A DNA stretch of 43,641 nt from Acidobacteriota bacterium. Lineage in GTDB: Bacteria > Acidobacteriota > Terriglobia > UBA7540. The notes beneath the pieces were generated by a model that saw nothing but the letters and a program-made list of their open reading frames with translations, searched no databases and was not told the origin of the DNA. Positions 32,205-41,041 of the stretch are shown in pieces (the stretch's first letter is position 1; the number at the start of each line of letters is the position of its first letter). The stretch spans positions 1-43,641 of the forward strand of contig CADDZC010000029.1 of the NCBI GenBank assembly GCA_902812365.1. The letters are read 5' to 3'. The position numbers and the translations under genes are program-made.

Positions 32205-35200
32205 CGCGCCTCCGGCCGGCCGGCAGCGGGTTCGTCCTGCCCATGCCGTTGGCGGTAAGTGAGCAAATAAGCGGCGGGCACCACCAAAACGGTCAAGACC
32301 ACCGAAACGATCAGGCCGCCGATGATCGCCCGGGCCAACGGGGCGTAAGCCTCGCTGCCGGTTCCGAGTTTCAGCGCCATCGGAATCAACCCGATGATGG
32401 TGGCGAGCGAGGTCATCAGAATGGGCCGCAAGCGGATGCGGCAGGAGGTGATGGCTGCCTCGGTCACCGACAAACCGTCCTCTTCCAGCCGATGCGCGAA
32501 CTCCACAATCAAGATGCTATTGGACACGACGATCCCCACCATCATGATGAGGCCCATCAGCGACATCACGTTCACCGTCGTGCCGGTAATCCAAAGCATG
32601 GCGAGGACCCCGGTCACCCCGGTGGGCACAGCCAGCAGAATCAGCAAAGGGTCGGTGAAAGAACGGAACTGGGCGACCAAAATCAGATAGAGCAGCAAGA
32701 TGGCCAGGATGAGGCCCACGGTAAAGCTGTGAAACGAGGCTTGCATCGCCTCGACCATGCCCCGCAGATTCACGCGGACGCCGGGCGGCAAGGTCATCTG
32801 CGATGTCAGGCGCTCGATGGCGTTGGCGATCCGCCCCAAGTCTTCGCCGGAGGGCGTCACGTAGACGTCCACGACGCGGGCAATCTGGTAGTGGTCGATT
32901 TCGGTGGGTGACTCGATGCGCCGGATGCTGGCGACCGAATCGAGCATGGTGGGATCGGCCAGATTGGGCGCTCGCAGGGGCATCTCCCGCAAGGCGGGGA
33001 GGCTGGTCACGGCGTTCTCCGGGTATTGCACGGTCAGCATGTAGTCGTTCCCGGTCTTCGGATCAATCCAATAACTAGGCGCGATCATGCCGTTGGAAGT
33101 CAGGGCCGTGATCACGTTATCGACGACTTCCTTTTGGCTCAGGCCGAGTTCGCTCGCGCGCAACCGATTGATGTCCAGCACCAGGGCGGGATAATCGAGG
33201 GCCTGCGGGATGTAGGCGTCGCTGACGCCCGGCAGGGCTCGAATTTCGCGGGCTAACTGGGACGCGACGCCATAATCCTGCTCCAGGTTGGACCCGGCCA
33301 CCTGGATATCGATCGGCGCCGGCAGGCCTTGGTTGAGGACGGCGTCCACCATGCCTCCCGACTGGAAAAAGGCGCTGACCTGGGGCAATTCCCGTTCCAG
33401 CCGGTGCCGCACGCGGTCCATGTATTCATAGCTGCCGAGGCGACGGTTCTCATGCAAAGCCACCTGGATCGTCGCGCTGTCAGGGCCGGAATTGCTGGTG
33501 TAAATCGAGGAGAAGCCGGGAATGACTCCAATGTTGGAGACAATGATTTGCAAATCTCTCGGATCGACCACCTGCCGAACGATCGCTTCCACCCGCTTGA
33601 CAATGTCATTGGTCAACTCGATCCGCGTTCCGGAGGGCGCCCGCAGATTAATCACAAACTGTCCGGCGTCGGTGCGCGGGAAGAACGCCACACCCAGCAA
33701 TGGGTAGATCAACAGGCTGGCCGCGAAAATTCCCAAGACGCCGCCGACCACCGCCACCGGTCGCGTCAAGGCCACTCGCACCCACTTCTCGTACCCGTCC
33801 AGCAGGCGCTTGAAATAGGTGTTGAACCCAACGTTGAACCGCTCTCCCCATCCCTGCCGGCGGGGCGCCGCGGGGCCGTTGGCGCCTTCGGGGGCCGCGG
33901 TCTCCTCCGCCGTGGCCAGATGGTGACCCCGGATCAGCCGCGCGCAGAAGAGCGGAACCACCGTCATGGCCACAAAATAGGAAGCGAAGAGCGCCAGCAC
34001 AACCGCCAAGGCCAGGGCGGAGAACAGAAACTTGCTGACGCCGTAGAGGAAGACGACCGGAAAGAAAACCACGGAGCTGGTGAGCGTGGCCGCCAGCACG
34101 GCAGTAGAAACTTCCTGGCCGCCCTTTTCGGCCGCGACTTCGGGAGTCTCTCCGAGTTCGAGGTGACGAAAGATGTTTTCCAGGACGATGACGGCATTAT
34201 CGATGAGGCGGGAGAAGACGAGAGCCAGGCCGGCCAGGACCATCGTATTGATGGACTTCCCGCCGAAATAGAGCAGGATGGTGGCGGCCAGCGCCGACAG
34301 CGGGATGGAAAGAAAGACGGCCACGGTGGCCCGCAGGCTGCCCAAGAAGACGAGAACCATGAGCGCGGTGAGCAGCAACCCCGTCCCGCCTTCGTGCAAC
34401 AACGTCTCGATGGCCCGCTTGACGAACAGCGACTGATCAAAAACCACGCTGGCGCGCAGGCTCTTCGGAACATCGTACAGATGCCGCAGCGCGCTCTGGA
34501 TGCCGTCCACCACGGCGATGGTGTTGGTGTTCCCGCCTTGCTTCATGATGGGCAGGTAGACGGACCGTTGACCGTCCACTCGCACAATGTTGGTCTGAAT
34601 GGCGTGCGCGTCCTGCGCCTGTCCCACGTCGGCCACCGTGACCGAGGATTCGCCCACCGTCTTCAGCGGCACGGTGTTGATGTCATCTACGTGGCTGATC
34701 TGGCTGTTGGTGTAAATGTTGTAGTCGTAAGGGCCGATCTTCACGTCGCCGGCGGGCAGGATGAGGTTGGCATTGTTGATGGCCCGCACGACGTCCATGG
34801 GGCTCAGCCCGTGAGCCTGCAACTTGAGCGGATCGGTGTAGACCATGATCTGGCGATATTTCCCGCCGAAGGGCGGCGGCACCGAGGCCCCGGGAACGCT
34901 GGCGAGCTCGTCGCGGACTTCGAACTGGCCGTAATCGCGCAGTTGCGTTTCACTGAGACCCTGGCCTTTCAGGGTGATGAGGCAGACGGGAAGGCTGGAG
35001 GCGTCAAACTTGAGCACCACCGGCGGGAGCGTCCCCGGCGGCAAGCGCCGAAGATCGGCCATGGCCAGATTGGAAATCTCGTCGACGTCGGAGTCGGGAT
35101 TGGTGCCCGGCTGAAAGTAGATTTTGATCACGCTCGCCCCGGGCAACGATCGCGACTCCATGTGGTCGATGCCGGCACCGAGCGTAAAGAACCGTTCGAA

Positions 35201-35392
35201 GCGGCCGGTAATCTCGGTCTCGATGTCCTCCGGCGGCATGCCATTGTAAAACGTGGCCACAACGACCTCGGGGATGTTGATGGCGGGAAACAGGTCAACC
35301 GGCATGCGCACCAGGCTGGTCAAGCCCACCACTGCGATGATTAGGCAGGCGACGATAACGAAATAAGGATTGCGGATCGAAAACCTTGACAT
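32201..35392 (-). CDS. RND-family efflux permease with atypical proton relay
   Basis: 1063 residues, the usual AcrB-like size with 12 membrane segments and two large periplasmic loops (about 30-335 and 555-890). The N-terminus (SIRNPYFVIVACLIIAVVGLTSLVRMPVDLFP) is typical. In TM4 the AcrB Asp-Asp pair reads Asp398-Asn399 (RLIDNAVIVLEN). In TM10 the position of the AcrB lysine 940 is Ser957 (VVSNSILIVEF). Canonical HAE1 pumps need both aspartates and the lysine for proton coupling, so this pump belongs to a divergent subgroup or uses another relay. It overlaps the MFP gene by 1 nt (TAATG) and the tolC-like gene by 4 nt. Substrate unknown. Confidence 0.95.
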   Translation of the reverse strand: MSRFSIRNPYFVIVACLIIAVVGLTSLVRMPVDLFPAINIPEVVVATFYNGMPPEDIETEITGRFERFFTLGAGIDHMESRSLPGASVIKIYFQPGTNPDSDVDEISNLAMADLRRLPPGTLPPVVLKFDASSLPVCLITLKGQGLSETQLRDYGQFEVRDELASVPGASVPPPFGGKYRQIMVYTDPLKLQAHGLSPMDVVRAINNANLILPAGDVKIGPYDYNIYTNSQISHVDDINTVPLKTVGESSVTVADVGQAQDAHAIQTNIVRVDGQRSVYLPIMKQGGNTNTIAVVDGIQSALRHLYDVPKSLRASVVFDQSLFVKRAIETLLHEGGTGLLLTALMVLVFLGSLRATVAVFLSIPLSALAATILLYFGGKSINTMVLAGLALVFSRLIDNAVIVLENIFRHLELGETPEVAAEKGGQEVSTAVLAATLTSSVVFFPVVFLYGVSKFLFSALALAVVLALFASYFVAMTVVPLFCARLIRGHHLATAEETAAPEGANGPAAPRRQGWGERFNVGFNTYFKRLLDGYEKWVRVALTRPVAVVGGVLGIFAASLLIYPLLGVAFFPRTDAGQFVINLRAPSGTRIELTNDIVKRVEAIVRQVVDPRDLQIIVSNIGVIPGFSSIYTSNSGPDSATIQVALHENRRLGSYEYMDRVRHRLERELPQVSAFFQSGGMVDAVLNQGLPAPIDIQVAGSNLEQDYGVASQLAREIRALPGVSDAYIPQALDYPALVLDINRLRASELGLSQKEVVDNVITALTSNGMIAPSYWIDPKTGNDYMLTVQYPENAVTSLPALREMPLRAPNLADPTMLDSVASIRRIESPTEIDHYQIARVVDVYVTPSGEDLGRIANAIERLTSQMTLPPGVRVNLRGMVEAMQASFHSFTVGLILAILLLYLILVAQFRSFTDPLLILLAVPTGVTGVLAMLWITGTTVNVMSLMGLIMMVGIVVSNSILIVEFAHRLEEDGLSVTEAAITSCRIRLRPILMTSLATIIGLIPMALKLGTGSEAYAPLARAIIGGLIVSVVLTVLVVPAAYLLTYRQRHGQDEPAAGRPEAR

Positions 35393-36651
35393 TACTGCGC
35401 TCCGTTCCCGCTAATCTGGGCCAGGCTCATCAATTTCGGCGATACCTTTTCGCCCGGCTGAAGCTGCGACTGCTGGCCGACCACCACGCGGTCTCCTTCC
35501 CGCAACCCGGACAGCACCTCGGCCTCGGACGGAGTCTGGATCCCGAGCGCCACCACCTTCTCTTCAATCCGGTCGCCGGCGTTGACCGCGTACACCTTGG
35601 TCTGGCCGCCGGCATGAATCAGGGCCAGGACCGGAACCGCCAGGGCGTCCGGCTTGCGCTCCAGAGTCAGCGTGGCGTAAGCGTACATGCCCGGCACCAA
35701 CTCCAGCCCGGGGTTGGGCACGTCGATCTCCGTGGTCATGGTGCGCGTGGAAAGGTCCACCTGATCGGCGAACCGGACCACCTTGCCTTGGTACGTCTTG
35801 CCGAGGGCTGGCACTCGGACGGCCACCGGCGTCCCCACGTGGATGCGCGGGACGATGGATTCCGGCACGGGGATGTCCAGTCGCAGCAGGTCATTCTGGG
35901 CCAGTTGCACGACCGGCAGAGCCTGCTTCTCCGATGACGTTCCCGCCGCCACCATCGCCCCCGTATCCGCGTACCGTTGCGTCACCACCCCGTTGAACGG
36001 CGCGGTGATCCGCGAATAGTCGGTCAACGACTGCTCGCGCTGCAGCGTCGCCTGATCCACCTGGAGCTGCTCCTGGGCGGCCTCAAGGCCGGCTTGGGCC
36101 GCGGCCACCTGCGCTTCCGCTTCCTGGTCGCGGCCGCGGGCGTCGTCGATTTCCTGCTGCGCCACCAGTCCCGGCCGGGTCTTGGCGACTTCGGCCAGCC
36201 GGCTGTATTCCAAGTGCGCCACTTCGTGGGCTGACTTCGCGCGCCGCAGATCCTGCTCGGCTCGCTTCAGCTCGTCCTGACTGCGCCGCACGGCGGCCTT
36301 GGCATGATCGAGGTCGGCGGCGATTTCCGGGACCTCCAGGATCGCCAGAAGCTCCCCCTGCTTCACCCGATCCCCGATATCCACATTGATCCGCTGAACG
36401 TAGCCCGCCACCTTCGCGTAGACGTTGATTTCCTGGTAGGGACGGAACTCGGCGGCGATTTCAAAGTCTCGCGCCAGGTCCTTGCGGGTCACGGGCACAA
36501 CGGCTACCGTGGGCGGGGCGGCGCTGTCGGCCTGCGCCTCCACGTGTCTCGCTCTCGTGCAGGCGCTGCTCAGCAGCAGGCTGTAAGCGCACACCGCGCC
36601 CATTCTGACGGCGCGCGAAGCGCTGCGCGCAATGCCTCTTTGATTTTTCAT
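35392..36651 (-). CDS. RND membrane-fusion (HlyD/AcrA-type) lipoprotein
   Basis: 419 residues. A lipobox (LLSSAC, Cys31) follows a hydrophobic segment, so the protein is probably lipid-anchored in the periplasm. The lipoyl half-motifs are VYAKVAGYVQRINVDIGDRVKQGELLAIL and DYSRITAPFNGVVTQRYADTGAMVAAG. Between them lies a long helical hairpin (about 110-205) rich in Ala, Gln and Glu. Beta-barrel and membrane-proximal domains follow (VGTPVAVRVPALGKTYQGKV, LVPGMYAYATLTL). It links the RND permease to the TolC channel. It is the first gene of the three-gene operon, with AAGG before the ATG. Confidence 0.94.
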   Translation of the reverse strand: MKNQRGIARSASRAVRMGAVCAYSLLLSSACTRARHVEAQADSAAPPTVAVVPVTRKDLARDFEIAAEFRPYQEINVYAKVAGYVQRINVDIGDRVKQGELLAILEVPEIAADLDHAKAAVRRSQDELKRAEQDLRRAKSAHEVAHLEYSRLAEVAKTRPGLVAQQEIDDARGRDQEAEAQVAAAQAGLEAAQEQLQVDQATLQREQSLTDYSRITAPFNGVVTQRYADTGAMVAAGTSSEKQALPVVQLAQNDLLRLDIPVPESIVPRIHVGTPVAVRVPALGKTYQGKVVRFADQVDLSTRTMTTEIDVPNPGLELVPGMYAYATLTLERKPDALAVPVLALIHAGGQTKVYAVNAGDRIEEKVVALGIQTPSEAEVLSGLREGDRVVVGQQSQLQPGEKVSPKLMSLAQISGNGAQ

Positions 36652-36664
36652 TAACCTTACTCCA

Positions 36665-37402
36665 TCAATCTCGATCTGGCGGCGTCCGCAGCGGCCGAGT
36701 CCAGCCTGCGCCTTTAATCACTTCGCGAAGCTTCTCCAACGAGAAGTTGGGCGACCGGCAAAATTCCACCAGCCGCCGCTCCGTTTCGAGCAGTTGCCGC
36801 GCCACCGCCGGCAGCTCGGCCGCAATCTGCCGCGGCACCGTCACCACCCCGTGCCGGTCGCCGTGAAGCAGGTCTCCGGGGTGAATCTCCAGCCCGCCGA
36901 CCTCGACCGGACGGCCAAATTCAAAAAGATGCGCATAAGCGTGGGAGACGGCGACATTTCCGGCAAACAGTTGGAAGCCCGTCGGCTCGATTGAAGGCAA
37001 ATCCCGCACGGCGCCGTTTGTGATCACGCCCACGCATCCGAGGGCCAGCAGGATGTGGGCGTGGATCTCGCCCACAAAGGCCCCGACTCCCGGCTTTTTG
37101 TCCACGTCCCGCAACACTACGATCCGCGGGGCCGGCGTGCTGAGCACGTAATCCAGCCAATCCGTGCGGTCGTAATAGAGTCGGCCGTCCATGGGCGGAA
37201 CCGAGGTGCGGACGCTCGCCGTCACGGCGTAGCCCACCGTCGGCGGCAAGTGTGGAAACACGCACCGGACGCTCGCGTCGGTGAAGCCCGTGTTGCGCAG
37301 CCGCACCTCGAAACGTTCGATGGCGTTCGACACCGTACACGTATCCAGTTGCCGGAGTTGTTCCACCTGCTCCGCTGTCAGGATGGGGCGTGACTCTGCC
37401 AT
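36665..37402 (-). CDS. RraA-like aldolase/demethylmenaquinone-methyltransferase-fold protein
   Basis: 245 residues. The RraA fold is seen in LDTCTVSNAIERF near the N-terminus, VLRDVDKKPGVGAFVGEIHAHILLALGCVGVITNGAVRD (Arg133-Asp134 are the family's substrate and metal ligands), FAGNVAVSHAYAHLFEFGRPVEVGGLEIHPGDLLHGDRHGVVTVP, and a C-terminal helix. Members include 4-hydroxy-4-methyl-2-oxoglutarate/oxaloacetate aldolases and RNase E regulators; in catabolic gene sets the aldolase role is more likely. It ends 13 bp upstream of the MFP gene on the same strand and may share a transcript with the efflux operon. Confidence 0.88.
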   Translation of the reverse strand: MAESRPILTAEQVEQLRQLDTCTVSNAIERFEVRLRNTGFTDASVRCVFPHLPPTVGYAVTASVRTSVPPMDGRLYYDRTDWLDYVLSTPAPRIVVLRDVDKKPGVGAFVGEIHAHILLALGCVGVITNGAVRDLPSIEPTGFQLFAGNVAVSHAYAHLFEFGRPVEVGGLEIHPGDLLHGDRHGVVTVPRQIAAELPAVARQLLETERRLVEFCRSPNFSLEKLREVIKGAGWTRPLRTPPDRD

Positions 37403-37520
37403 TCAGCTTCTCCGTTGCGGCCGAAGTAGCCGCGGACCGAATCCGCGTCGAGCGCGGGGGGCCTGCTCGGCCCGCGCAGCCGCCATCTACTGAATCCACT
37501 GATATGAGAAAACCGAAAGC

Positions 37521-37976
37521 TTAGGCGAGAAAGGGCGGGGGAGAACGAGGTTGTAACAGGCGGTAAGCCGCGGCCAGCTTCGGCCGCGCCGGGTCGGACG
37601 GCGAAAAAAAGCGCTCCCGCCGATGAACGGCGGCCGGAAACACATCCGCCGACTCGAGCGCCCGCAGGTCGCGGTTCTCCACCTGCTGCGGAGAACCTTC
37701 GCGCATTTTACTGGCTTTAGAAAGATAGCGGACCGGGCCGGACGCCGAGACGTAACGGCTGTTCTTGGCCGCCACGGAAAGCGATACCACTCCGGCGAGC
37801 AGAAGAAACACCGCGGCCTTGAGCACCGGCCAGCGACGATTCCCGAACGGTTCGTGGGCGCAGTTTGAGCTCAACGTCAGATCAACCTTCACACTTCCGA
37901 GGTTTGGCTCGGCCTCGGCGCTGGCGAGCGTTTTCGAGATCGCCGGCCGCCCTCCGCTCCGGCCCTCCGCCACCAT
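37521..37976 (-). CDS. Hypothetical single-pass membrane protein
   Basis: An open frame extends to 38243, but the upstream part reads as arginine/glycine-rich non-protein sequence. The ATG at 37976 gives 151 residues, and a GTG around residue 29 is another option. The product has a hydrophilic N-terminus, one membrane helix (about residues 52-71, VLKAAVFLLLAGVVSLSVAA) and a basic C-terminal tail with no recognisable domain. No convincing ribosome-binding site is seen. It lies 118 bp upstream of the RraA-like gene on the same strand. I do not recognise the family. Confidence 0.4.
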   Translation of the reverse strand: MVAEGRSGGRPAISKTLASAEAEPNLGSVKVDLTLSSNCAHEPFGNRRWPVLKAAVFLLLAGVVSLSVAAKNSRYVSASGPVRYLSKASKMREGSPQQVENRDLRALESADVFPAAVHRRERFFSPSDPARPKLAAAYRLLQPRSPPPFLA

Positions 37977-38216
37977 GGTAGGCGAACTTGCCGCCTGAAT
38001 CAAGCCCCCTGAAATTCCTCTCCGGATCACCGGCAGCCGGCATCCCAGGTTCTCTCGACCGCCTGCCGCCGGATGGGGGCACCCGAACTCCGGCCTGAGG
38101 TTCCTACCGTCACCCCTCCCCGGCGGTACGAGGCAGGCGACCGCAAAAGGCGGTTGCGCTCGCCGCCGCTTTGATGCGAGGATGAGCGTCCTGATCTTCG
38201 CGGGGAGGAGAGGACC

Positions 38217-39143
38217 ATGAACCGACGTCAGTTCGCGCGCCATCTGGCGGGAGCGACCTTGGGCGCCGCGGCGCTCGGCGAGGCAGCTGCGCGGCCCGCC
38301 GCCGCGCCTTCCGGGGGTGACAATGACGCCGCCGGCGTGCCGTTCCAGCTTTCCGTGATGCTGTGGACGGTCTACCGCCAGCTACCCTTTGAGCAACGCC
38401 TGGAAAAGGTGGCCGCGGCCGGCTACAAGAACGTGGAACTGGTGGGCGAGTACCGCGGCGAACACTGGGACGAGGCCCGGTTCGAGGCAGTCAACCGAAA
38501 GCGGTGTGAGCTCGGCATTCGGTTCGATACGACGGCCGGCCTCCGGCACGGCGTCGGGAATCCGGCCGAGCGCGATGCGCTCCTGGCCGACCTCGGGGCC
38601 GAGCTGGCCATTATGGAGAAGCTCGAATGCCCCTCCATCATCATCATGTCGGGCAACGTTGTGCCGGGGTTGAGCCGCGGCCAGCAGCACCAGAGCTGCA
38701 TTGACGGCCTCAAGGCGGCCGCCCGCCTCGTCGACGGCAAGACGATTGGCGGTGCGCCGGTCCGCCTGCTGCTTGAAAACATCGACCCTGAGGAGAACCC
38801 CCGCTATTACCTCCAGTCCGTCGCGGAAGGATTCCAGATCATCGAGGCGGTCAACCATCCCCAAGTGCGATTCCTTTACGATTTCTATCACGAGCAGATT
38901 GCCGAAGGGAACCTGATCGAAAAGCTGGAAAAGAACATTGATAAAGTCGGACTTTGTCACATTGCTGACGTACCGGGCCGCCACGAGCCGGGCACCGGCG
39001 AAATCCATTACGAGAACATTTATAAGAAGCTCGCCCAGCTTGGTTACAACCATTATATTGCGATGGAGTACGTGCCGACGTACGACCCGGTAAAGAGTCT
39101 GGCGGCGGAACGGGAGAAGTGCTTCAAGGCAGCCCGCCGGTGA
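38217..39143 (+). CDS. TAT-exported hydroxypyruvate-isomerase-like protein
   Basis: 308 residues with a strong GGGGAGGAG ribosome-binding site and a short twin-arginine-type signal (NRRQFARHLAGATLGAAALGEAAA). The barrel has the Hyi hallmark HIADVPGRHEPGTGEIHY, with the metal-site strand LLENIDPEENPRYYL, FLYDFYHEQIAEGNL and the final IAMEYVPTYDP. Hydroxypyruvate isomerase interconverts hydroxypyruvate and tartronate semialdehyde in glyoxylate and sugar-acid metabolism, but many exported homologues act on unknown sugars. The 3' end overlaps the convergent MFS gene by 20 bp. Confidence 0.9.
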   Translation: MNRRQFARHLAGATLGAAALGEAAARPAAAPSGGDNDAAGVPFQLSVMLWTVYRQLPFEQRLEKVAAAGYKNVELVGEYRGEHWDEARFEAVNRKRCELGIRFDTTAGLRHGVGNPAERDALLADLGAELAIMEKLECPSIIIMSGNVVPGLSRGQQHQSCIDGLKAAARLVDGKTIGGAPVRLLLENIDPEENPRYYLQSVAEGFQIIEAVNHPQVRFLYDFYHEQIAEGNLIEKLEKNIDKVGLCHIADVPGRHEPGTGEIHYENIYKKLAQLGYNHYIAMEYVPTYDPVKSLAAEREKCFKAARR

Positions 39144-40386
39144 CGGTCAATTCCGCGGCTGCCGGGCGGAGGAGCAGGGCGAGTGCGGCGCCGGCCAAAT
39201 AGCTCGCGCCGAGCAGGGTGAAGGCGTAGACGAAGTTGCCGGTGCGGCCGTTGAGGTAGCCAACCAGAAGCGGCCCGAAATATCCCCCCAGGTTGCCGAG
39301 GGCGTTGATGAGCCCCATGGCGGAGCCGGCGGCCTCGGGCGGGAGCGTTTCGGTGGGGATAGCCCAGAAGGGTCCGAGGCCGCCGTAGGAGCCGAAGCCA
39401 ACCAGAGCGATCAGGATGAACGACAGGAGCGGCGCGCGTCGGCCGCTCGCCACCGCGCCGAGCAGGAACACACCTCCCCAGGCCAGCGCGAACGCGACAT
39501 GATGCCGGCGCTCGCGGTACCGGTCGGAGTGGCGCGAAATCACCACCATCCCCACGGCGGTCAAGGCGTAGGGGATGGCGAAGAGCAGGCCCACGCGCTG
39601 ACTGCCGAGCTGGCGGGCGTGCTCAAGGGCGGTGGGTAGCCAGAACAGATAACCATAATTGCCCGTGTTTTCGAGGAAGTAGATGACCACCATCAGCAAG
39701 ACCTGGCGGCGCAGCAGGGTGCGCCAGATCGGCTCCGGATCCGCCGGGGCCAGCTCGGAGCGCTCGCGGGCGAGGGTCGCTTCCAAGTCATCTCGTTCGG
39801 CGCTCGAAATCCAGCCCGCCTGATGGGGATGGTCGTCAATCATTCGAAGCCAGACGGCGAGCCAGATCAGGGGCAGCAAACCTTCGGAGACGAGCAGGAC
39901 CCGCCAGTTCCAGTGCTTCAGAATCCAGCCGGACACCGGCGAAGAGACGACCACCGCCACCGGCAGGCAGAGCATCCAGAAGGCGTTGGCGCGGGCGCGT
40001 TCGGCGCGAGGAAACCAGTCGGCCAACAGCACCAGGACGGCCGGCCACACACCGCCTTCCGCCACCCCCAGCAGCAAGCGCATCACCCAGAATTGGTGGC
40101 CCGAGGTCACCAGCCCGGTGGCCGCCGAACAGCCGCCCCACACGACCAGCAGAATGGCCACAAACCGCTTGGCGCTCCAGCGGCTGGCGAGATAGCCCCC
40201 GGGAATTTGCAGCGCCAGATAGCCCCAAAAGAAGATGCCCGCCGCCGCCCCCTGCTCCGTCGGACGCAGGTGCAGGTCACGGCTCATGCTGGGCAGGGCG
40301 AGCGAAATGTTGGTGCGATCGACGAAGGCGATCGTGTACATCACGAACGCCACGGCGATGACGCGCCACCAGCGTTGTTCCGGCAT
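39124..40386 (-). CDS. MFS transporter, anion:cation symporter (ACS) type
   Basis: 420 residues with about 12 membrane segments. The first is followed by AFVDRTNISLALPSMSRDLHLRPTEQGAAAGIFFWGYLALQIPGGYLASRWSAKRF, typical of the ACS subfamily that carries hexuronates, tartrate, glucarate and other organic anions. The loop-2/3 motif and PVSGWILKHWNWR also fit. A cytoplasmic loop at about 195-220 separates the two halves. Located between the Hyi-like and TPR genes, it is a likely uptake carrier for the compound handled by the nearby isomerase, RraA-like and dehydrogenase genes, but this link is inference. Confidence 0.9.
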   Translation of the reverse strand: MPEQRWWRVIAVAFVMYTIAFVDRTNISLALPSMSRDLHLRPTEQGAAAGIFFWGYLALQIPGGYLASRWSAKRFVAILLVVWGGCSAATGLVTSGHQFWVMRLLLGVAEGGVWPAVLVLLADWFPRAERARANAFWMLCLPVAVVVSSPVSGWILKHWNWRVLLVSEGLLPLIWLAVWLRMIDDHPHQAGWISSAERDDLEATLARERSELAPADPEPIWRTLLRRQVLLMVVIYFLENTGNYGYLFWLPTALEHARQLGSQRVGLLFAIPYALTAVGMVVISRHSDRYRERRHHVAFALAWGGVFLLGAVASGRRAPLLSFILIALVGFGSYGGLGPFWAIPTETLPPEAAGSAMGLINALGNLGGYFGPLLVGYLNGRTGNFVYAFTLLGASYLAGAALALLLRPAAAELTVTGGLP

Positions 40387-40500
40387 AAATCCCCTTGCGG
40401 CTCCCGCGCCGCGCGATTATAAACCCGACCGATGCCGAAGTCGTTAAGATTGACAGGCTGACTCCCCCGTGCTACCTAGACAAAAGGCGGATGACGAACT

Positions 40501-40983
40501 ATGGACGGGGAGAATGTTCAAGCCGCGTGGGATTTGCTCAAAGAGGCCTATCAATATCAGGCGGGCGGCGACTATGACATGGCCGCGGAACTCTACCGCC
40601 GCTCCCTCGATCTCCATCCCACCGCCGAGGCCTACACCTTCCTCGGCTGGACCTATTACCGCCAGGGAAAGATGGATGAGGCCGTGGCCGCCTGCAAGAA
40701 GGCCATTCAGATCGATCCCGAATTCGGGAACGCCTATAACGATATCGGCGCTTACCTGCTCGAGAAAGGCGATCCCGAGGCCGCTCGCCCGTGGCTCGAG
40801 CGCGCGCTCCAATCGCGGCGCTACGATGCCTATCATTATCCCCATTACCATCTCGGCCGCGTCTACGTGGCCCAGGAGCTCTACGGCCGCGCCCGTTTCC
40901 ACTTTGAGCAGGCCCTGAAGCTCTGCCCCGGCTACACGGCGGCTCGGGAAGCGCTCGAAGCCGTCCGGCGCAAGATCCAATAA
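40501..40983 (+). CDS. Small TPR-repeat protein
   Basis: 160 residues consisting of about four tetratricopeptide repeats: AWDLLKEAYQYQAGGDYDMAAELYRRSLDLHP, AEAYTFLGWTYYRQGKMDEAVAACKKAIQIDP, GNAYNDIGAYLLEKGDPEAARPWLERALQ, and YHLGRVYVAQELYGRARFHFEQALKLCP. There is no signal peptide, so it is probably cytoplasmic. TPR proteins are protein-protein interaction scaffolds; the partner is unknown. It diverges from the MFS gene across 114 bp, and the queuosine-precursor transporter gene follows 58 bp later. A second open frame over the same bases reads as non-protein-like. Confidence 0.87.
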   Translation: MDGENVQAAWDLLKEAYQYQAGGDYDMAAELYRRSLDLHPTAEAYTFLGWTYYRQGKMDEAVAACKKAIQIDPEFGNAYNDIGAYLLEKGDPEAARPWLERALQSRRYDAYHYPHYHLGRVYVAQELYGRARFHFEQALKLCPGYTAAREALEAVRRKIQ

Positions 40984-41041
40984 CTCTCGCCTCGCGCCCG
41001 CGCTCCCCGCCGCCGGCCCTTCTGAGTTATCCTGGGAAGCG

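Noticed and set aside
33329-35344. 671-codon plus-strand open frame antisense to the RND permease
   Set aside because: Very rich in Gly, His, Gln, Asp and Arg with no domain; the opposite strand encodes a full-length RND protein with intact membrane segments.
30912-36651. A heavy-metal (CusA-type) assignment for the efflux system
   Set aside because: The permease lacks clear methionine-cluster metal sites in what I could read and its TM4/TM10 residues match neither CusA nor AcrB; substrate left open.
37977-38243. N-terminal extension of the 37521-37976 membrane protein
   Set aside because: It would run across the start region of the divergent Hyi-like gene and reads as low-complexity Arg/Gly/Pro sequence.
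40469-40918. 149-codon frame overlapping the TPR gene
   Set aside because: Ser/Pro/Arg-rich, no fold; the other frame gives four clean TPR repeats.
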